DNA from: Pseudomonadota bacterium | GTDB taxonomy: Bacteria > Desulfobacterota > Desulfovibrionia > Desulfovibrionales > Desulfovibrionaceae | Reading direction: 5' to 3' | Assembly (NCBI GenBank): GCA_023435825.1 | Contig: JAEZMB010000153.1 | Span: forward strand, 1-16,785 | DNA: 16,785 nucleotides | Shown: in pieces, positions 13,439-16,785 of the stretch | How the letters are laid out: each line of letters begins with the position of its first letter | Numbering within the stretch: the stretch's first letter is position 1 | Program-made: the position numbers and the translations under genes | The notes under the pieces: generated by a model | The model's database searches: none | What the model was told of the DNA's origin: nothing | Seen by the model: the letters and a program-made list of their open reading frames with translations, nothing else

Positions 13439-14068
13439 ATGGCGGCTCGGATCACGGCTTCGCTCACGTTTTTGCAGCACATCCTGGCCGAGGTCGTGGG
13501 CCCCGGCGATCTGGCCGTGGACGCCACCGTGGGCAACGGCCACGACACGGCCTTGCTCGCCCGGCTGGTCGGCCCGTCGGGGCTGGTCCACGGCTTTGAC
13601 GTGCAGGCCGAGGCCATCGCATCGGCCGGGCGGCTTCTGGCCGGGGCCGGCCTGGTCGAACGCGTGCGGCTCCATGCCCTGGGCCACGAGCGCCTGGCCG
13701 AAACCCTGCCCGAAACCGACCGGGGCCGGGCGGCGGCCGTGGTCTTCAACCTCGGCTACCTGCCCGGCGGCGACGAAACCCGCACGACCCGGCCGGAAAC
13801 CACCCTGGCCGCCCTGGAAGCAAGCCGGGACATCCTGGCCCCGGGCGGCGTTATCGCCCTGGCCTGCTACGGCGGCCATGCCGGCGGGGCCGAGGAAACC
13901 GACGCCGTGGCCGCCTGGTGCCGGTCGCTGCCCTTTGCCGGCTGGCGCGTGGCCCGCTACGAACTCATCAACAAGCCCGGCGGCCCCATCGTGGCCGTCA
14001 TCGCCCACAAGCTCCCCAAGGTCGCGCCCGCGAAAACCCCGGAGGGCGTTTCCCGGGCCACAGACTGA
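13439..14068 (+). CDS. mnmM: YtqB/MnmM-type tRNA methyltransferase (mnm5s2U34)
   Basis: A 209-residue class I SAM-dependent methyltransferase of the YtqB family (once labelled putative rRNA methylase). The SAM-binding motif I is DATVGNGHDT (28-37), followed by the acidic strand HGFDVQ (51-56). The family signature FNLGYLPGGDE lies at 103-113. A CYGGHAGGAEETDAV stretch at 143-157 and the ending ELINKP...IVAVI match the YtqB layout. B. subtilis MnmM performs the last methylation to mnm5(s2)U at tRNA wobble position 34. The ATG at 13439 follows GAGGG at 5 bases; an in-frame TTG at 13415 would add eight residues but has no Shine-Dalgarno sequence and abuts the repeat. The exact tRNA substrate in this organism is inferred. 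Confidence 0.85.
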   Translation: MAARITASLTFLQHILAEVVGPGDLAVDATVGNGHDTALLARLVGPSGLVHGFDVQAEAIASAGRLLAGAGLVERVRLHALGHERLAETLPETDRGRAAAVVFNLGYLPGGDETRTTRPETTLAALEASRDILAPGGVIALACYGGHAGGAEETDAVAAWCRSLPFAGWRVARYELINKPGGPIVAVIAHKLPKVAPAKTPEGVSRATD

Positions 14069-14386
14069 CCCGCCCTTGTTCTTGCCGGTTCCTCGTTTCC
14101 CGGACGAGGGACTGGCGCAATGCACCACCAGCCGCTGTCCCGTCCGTTGATCGAGACGGCAACGCCATGGAATGCCCCGGTTTCCGTGGGACGCAGCTCG
14201 TTGCCGCCCCTGCCGGGGCAGTGAAGCAGACCCTCGCGCCCATCCCCTCTCTGTCCCGTAGCCTGCCGGTGGGACTTCGTCAGCCCGCCGCGCCTTCCCC
14301 GACAGCACCGGCCCGGCCGCCGCGCCGTCGCGCGGCCTCCTTCGGTGCGCTTGGCGACGAGAAGGGCCTGGCTTAGAGCAGATTTA

Positions 14387-14415
14387 TTGACAAAATCAGG
14401 TCATGGGTATTTAGT
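14387..14415 (+). promoter_or_regulatory. Candidate sigma-70 promoter for the envelope operon
   Basis: A perfect -35 box TTGACA (14387-14392) is followed at 17 bases by TTTAGT (14410-14415), or at 15 bases by TATTTA (14408-14413). It lies in an AT-rich pocket. Transcription from here would give a leader of roughly 240 bases before the outer-membrane protein start at 14666. The assignment rests on box similarity only. Confidence 0.45.
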
Positions 14416-14535
14416 TTGCCATGTATTGGAAAAGGGCATGTCCGGCGCCACGGCGTCAGGCGTGGAATACCGGATGCATGGGGCGACGGCTGTCCGGGCG
14501 TTGGATTCGTTTTTCACGCAATGGCTTCGTTTTTG

Positions 14536-14567
14536 GATAAGACGCCGCCAGTCGTATCAGATAAGAC
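14536..14567 (+). repeat. GATAAGAC direct repeat, 24-bp period
   Basis: Two exact copies of GATAAGAC (14536-14543 and 14560-14567) are spaced 24 bp start to start, each followed by a similar GCCGC-containing tail. The spacing of slightly over two helical turns suggests a possible tandem regulator site upstream of the outer-membrane protein gene. Chance occurrence cannot be excluded. Confidence 0.35.
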
Positions 14568-14665
14568 TTGCCGCAAGAGGCTCGGGCCGGCCGTCAAGGC
14601 CAAGGGAAATGTCAAACGCCGCCGACGCTGACGGACGCGGCCAAACGAACATGTTGGAGCAGTCC

Positions 14666-15457
14666 ATGCGCAGCCGGTTGATCCTTGTCGCCGTCATCGT
14701 TTTTGCCCTGGCCCTGAACGTCAGCGCCGCCCTGGCCCAGACGCCGCAACAACAAACGCGCGGCGATTTCCAGTGGACCGTCGTGCCTTATGCCTGGCTG
14801 ACCGGCCTTTCCGGTACCATCGGGGCCAAGGGCTACCAGACAAACGTCGATTGCTCCTTTGCCGATCTGTCGAAGTATCTCAACATCGGGGCCATGGCCC
14901 ACATCGAGATGCTCTACCAGGACCGGGTCGGGCTTTTCACGGACATCAACTATTCGCTTCTGGGCGATCAGGCCTCGGGCAAGCGCATTTCCCTGGACGG
15001 CAAGACCAGTCTTTTCCTGACGGATGTTGCCGCCTTCTACCGGGTCGGCACCGTGCCCCTGGGCCAGAACCAGACGTCCTTCATGACCTTCGACGTCCTG
15101 GGCGGGGCGCGTATCTGGAGTCTGGCGCTGAAGCTCGACGGCGACCGGGCGCGCGGCGGGCGCGACATCTTCACGCAGCGCACCTGGGCCGATCCCATTG
15201 TCGGCGCGCGGGCCGAGTTTCATCTCACCGACGCCTGGCTTGTGAGCCTGCGCGGCGGCATTGGCGGCTTTTCCGTCAGCTCCGCCCTGACCTGGGACGC
15301 CACGGCGCTTTTGGGCTATACCTTCTGGGAGCATGGCACGATTCTGGCCGGCTACCGGGCTGTTGGCGTCAATTACAGCGTCGGCAGCGACAGAAGCGCG
15401 TTCAAGTTCGACGCCACCTTGAGCGGTCCCATCATCGGTCTGGCCTTCACCTTCTGA
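14666..15457 (+). CDS. Predicted outer-membrane beta-barrel protein
   Basis: A 263-residue exported protein. The N terminus is a clear Sec signal peptide (MRSRLILVAVIVFALALNVS, with cleavage likely after AALA). The mature part alternates short polar turns and amphipathic strands (QWTVVPYAWLTGLSGTIGAK, IEMLYQDRVGLFTDINYSLL, TFDVLGGARIWSLALKL, AWLVSLRGGIGGF, GTILAGYRAVGVNY). It ends in phenylalanine (GLAFTF), a typical outer-membrane insertion signal. The fold is that of small OmpA/OmpW-like barrels seen in many uncharacterised proteobacterial proteins; no specific function is assignable. Start 14666 follows TTGGAG at 9 bases; an ATG at 14651 is in frame but has no Shine-Dalgarno site. The next gene begins 91 bases downstream on the same strand. 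Confidence 0.82.
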   Translation: MRSRLILVAVIVFALALNVSAALAQTPQQQTRGDFQWTVVPYAWLTGLSGTIGAKGYQTNVDCSFADLSKYLNIGAMAHIEMLYQDRVGLFTDINYSLLGDQASGKRISLDGKTSLFLTDVAAFYRVGTVPLGQNQTSFMTFDVLGGARIWSLALKLDGDRARGGRDIFTQRTWADPIVGARAEFHLTDAWLVSLRGGIGGFSVSSALTWDATALLGYTFWEHGTILAGYRAVGVNYSVGSDRSAFKFDATLSGPIIGLAFTF

Positions 15458-15548
15458 TCCGGCGGGACACGGCCGGCTCTTGTCACGGAACCAGCCGCGT
15501 CGGCGCTTTTCCCGGTGTCCGGCCGGCGGCAAACCCAAGGAGTCCTCC

Positions 15549-16310
15549 ATGCGCAAACGCTTCCCCGCCGTCATCCTGGCCGCCCTGGCCTTGATCCTGG
15601 CCGCCGGCCAGGCCCTGGCCGGCCCGGCCGTCGATCCCAAGGCCGAGGCCGTGCTCCGGGCCATGGTCGCCAACCTGCAAGGCCTGAACGCCTTTTCCGT
15701 CACCGAGGCCAGCCTGGTGGACCGGGTCTTCCCCAACGGCCAGAAAGTGGCCTTTTTCCACAAAACGACCATCAAGGCCGAGCGTCCCGACAAGCTGCGG
15801 GCCGAGGCCGCCGGCGACGACGTGTCCGGCCTGTGGCTGGTCAACGGCCCGAGCTTGACGCTCTACGACGCCCGGACCAAGGCCTACGTCGCCCTGGACG
15901 TGCCGCCGCGCCTGGAGCAGGCCCTGGCCCAAGCCCTGGCCAAGCTGCGGCTGGTCGGCCCCATGGTCGATTTCCTGGCCGACGATCCCTACAAGAGCAT
16001 CATGGACGGCGTGCTTGAGGCCGTCTACGTGGGCCAAAGCGAAGTGGGCGGCAAGGCCTGCCATCATCTGGCCTTTCGCCAACTGACCCGGGATTTCGAG
16101 CTGTGGATCGACGCCGGCAAGACGCCCTGGCCCCTGCGCCTGGCCGTCACCGACAAGACCCTGCACGGCGATCCCCGCACCCTGGTCGAATACGCCGACT
16201 GGAAGGCGGTCTCGGGCTTTGGCGCCAAGACGTTTACCTGGACGCCGCCCAAGGACGCGACCCGGGTCGCCACGGCTCCCCAAAAGCCGGCCCCGGCCGC
16301 CAAGCCCTAA
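15549..16310 (+). CDS. Periplasmic LolA-like (DUF2092-type) protein
   Basis: A 253-residue exported protein. The signal peptide is MRKRFPAVILAALALILAAG, cleaved probably after QALA. The mature region begins VDPKAEAVLRAMVANLQGLN and continues with strand-rich segments (FSVTEASLVD, TTIKAERPDKLRAEA, LWLVNGPSLTLYDARTKAYV). Later come CHHLAFRQLTRDFELWIDAG and PRTLVEYADWK. This order (helix, then an unclosed LolA/LolB-like beta sheet) matches DUF2092-type periplasmic proteins. Its cargo, perhaps a lipid or another hydrophobic ligand, is unknown. The tail is Ala/Pro/Lys-rich. AAGGAG precedes the ATG by 7 bases. It lies between a barrel protein and a secreted glycine-rich protein, suggesting a joint envelope function. 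Confidence 0.82.
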   Translation: MRKRFPAVILAALALILAAGQALAGPAVDPKAEAVLRAMVANLQGLNAFSVTEASLVDRVFPNGQKVAFFHKTTIKAERPDKLRAEAAGDDVSGLWLVNGPSLTLYDARTKAYVALDVPPRLEQALAQALAKLRLVGPMVDFLADDPYKSIMDGVLEAVYVGQSEVGGKACHHLAFRQLTRDFELWIDAGKTPWPLRLAVTDKTLHGDPRTLVEYADWKAVSGFGAKTFTWTPPKDATRVATAPQKPAPAAKP

Positions 16311-16322
16311 CGGAGGCGCGCC

Positions 16323-16785
16323 ATGGCACACGCAATAACGCGCGGCATTTGCCGGCTTCTTGGCGTCCTGGGGCTGGCCGCCGGACTCGTTGTCGCCGCT
16401 CCCGGGGCCGGGCAGGCCTTTCGGGGCTTTGGCGGCGGCGGCTTTCACGGCGGTTTCGGCGGCGGCGGGTTTGGCGGCGGCGGGTTCCACCCGCCGGAAG
16501 GCGGGTTTGGCGGGGGAGGCTTTCACCCGCCTGAGGGCGGCATGGGCTTTGGCGGCGACGGGTTCCATCCGCCCGCGCCCGAAGGCGGCATGGGATTTGG
16601 CGGCGGCATGCGCCCGCCCCCGCCGGAAGGCGGCATGGGCTACGGCGGCGGGATGCATCCGCCCGCGCCGGACGGCTTCGGCGGCATGCCGCCCATGACG
16701 CCGGCCGGGGCCATGAGCGCGCCCCATCCCATGGGGCCGCCGGCTTTCGGCGACGCGCCCCGGCCACCCATGCCCGGCCCCGCGC
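16323..16785 (+). CDS. Secreted glycine-rich repeat protein, 3' end outside the window
   Basis: The frame is open from the ATG at 16323 to the window end (154 codons, no stop), so the gene is partial. GGAGG lies 7 bases before the start, and the upstream gene stops 12 bases before it. A signal peptide (about residues 1-32, ending GAGQA) is followed by FRGFGGGGFHGGFGGGGF. Then comes a run of degenerate 12-15-residue repeats built from HPPEGG or HPPAPEGG plus (M/F)GFGGG(F/M), then a Pro/Met/Gly-rich stretch. Regular histidine and methionine in a Gly/Pro matrix could bind metals or form a flexible surface polymer; this is inference. No enzyme domain is visible in the part present. Confidence 0.75.
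   Translation, partial: MAHAITRGICRLLGVLGLAAGLVVAAPGAGQAFRGFGGGGFHGGFGGGGFGGGGFHPPEGGFGGGGFHPPEGGMGFGGDGFHPPAPEGGMGFGGGMRPPPPEGGMGYGGGMHPPAPDGFGGMPPMTPAGAMSAPHPMGPPAFGDAPRPPMPGPA

Larger units (their letters stand above)
14069..14665. other. 597-bp spacer without a credible gene
   Basis: No frame here has a good ribosome binding site with recognisable protein similarity, and I see no tRNA. A small hairpin CCTCGT/ACGAGG (14091-14109) follows the methyltransferase gene but has no T-run. From about 14380 the base composition becomes more AT-rich than the surroundings. The stretch contains a promoter-like pair, two TTCGTTTTT copies (near 14508 and 14525) and a GATAAGAC direct repeat. It probably serves as the long leader and control region of the outer-membrane protein operon. 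Confidence 0.5.

Noticed and set aside
15483..16727. 414-codon minus-strand frame across the LolA-like and glycine-rich genes
   Set aside because: Its Ala/Arg/His-rich repeats are the complement of the glycine-rich repeats. The plus-strand genes have signal peptides and strong ribosome binding sites.

Overview
The window is very GC-rich bacterial DNA, probably from a sulfate-reducing desulfovibrio (Desulfovibrionaceae, perhaps the Solidesulfovibrio / D. magneticus group). That placement is inferred from base composition, gene content and a short palindromic intergenic repeat of a kind I associate with those genomes. It is not proven by any marker gene here.

Minus-strand block, 338-8357. Six tightly packed genes, transcribed from 8357 down to 988, encode a membrane-bound, complex I-like assembly of the group 4 hydrogenase / hydrogenase-4 type. 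In transcription order they are: HyfB/NuoL-like antiporter subunit, HyfC/NuoH-like membrane anchor, HyfE-like subunit, HyfF/NuoN-like antiporter subunit, a fused NuoC-NuoD-like large subunit, and a small subunit with a fused two-cluster ferredoxin and NuoB-like domain. All cysteines for the small-subunit clusters are present. The large subunit lacks both CxxC motifs that bind the [NiFe] centre. The complex therefore fits the 'energy-converting hydrogenase-related' (Ehr) type: ferredoxin-type electron input and ion-pumping arms, but no hydrogenase active site and an unknown electron partner. A small SLOG/YpsA-like Rossmann protein (338-889) follows on the same strand and ends at a strong terminator.

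Middle block, 8422-12665, minus strand. A terminator separates the Ehr-like operon from a methyl-accepting chemotaxis protein with an N-terminal membrane anchor, a cytoplasmic PAS domain and no periplasmic sensor domain. Upstream of it lies an unusual 794-residue fusion: an N-terminal radical SAM domain, a His/Cys-rich linker, an ArsM (arsenite methyltransferase)-like domain with all three family cysteines, and a C-terminal Cys-Cys-Cys tail.

Plus-strand block, 12859 to the end. A YchJ-type SEC-C protein is divergent from the fusion gene. A palindromic intergenic repeat follows (a partial copy also opens the window), then a YtqB/MnmM-type tRNA methyltransferase. A spacer of about 600 bp without a credible gene holds a candidate promoter and an 8-bp direct repeat. 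The last three genes look like one envelope operon: an outer-membrane beta-barrel protein, a periplasmic LolA/DUF2092-like protein, and a secreted glycine-rich repeat protein that runs off the window end.
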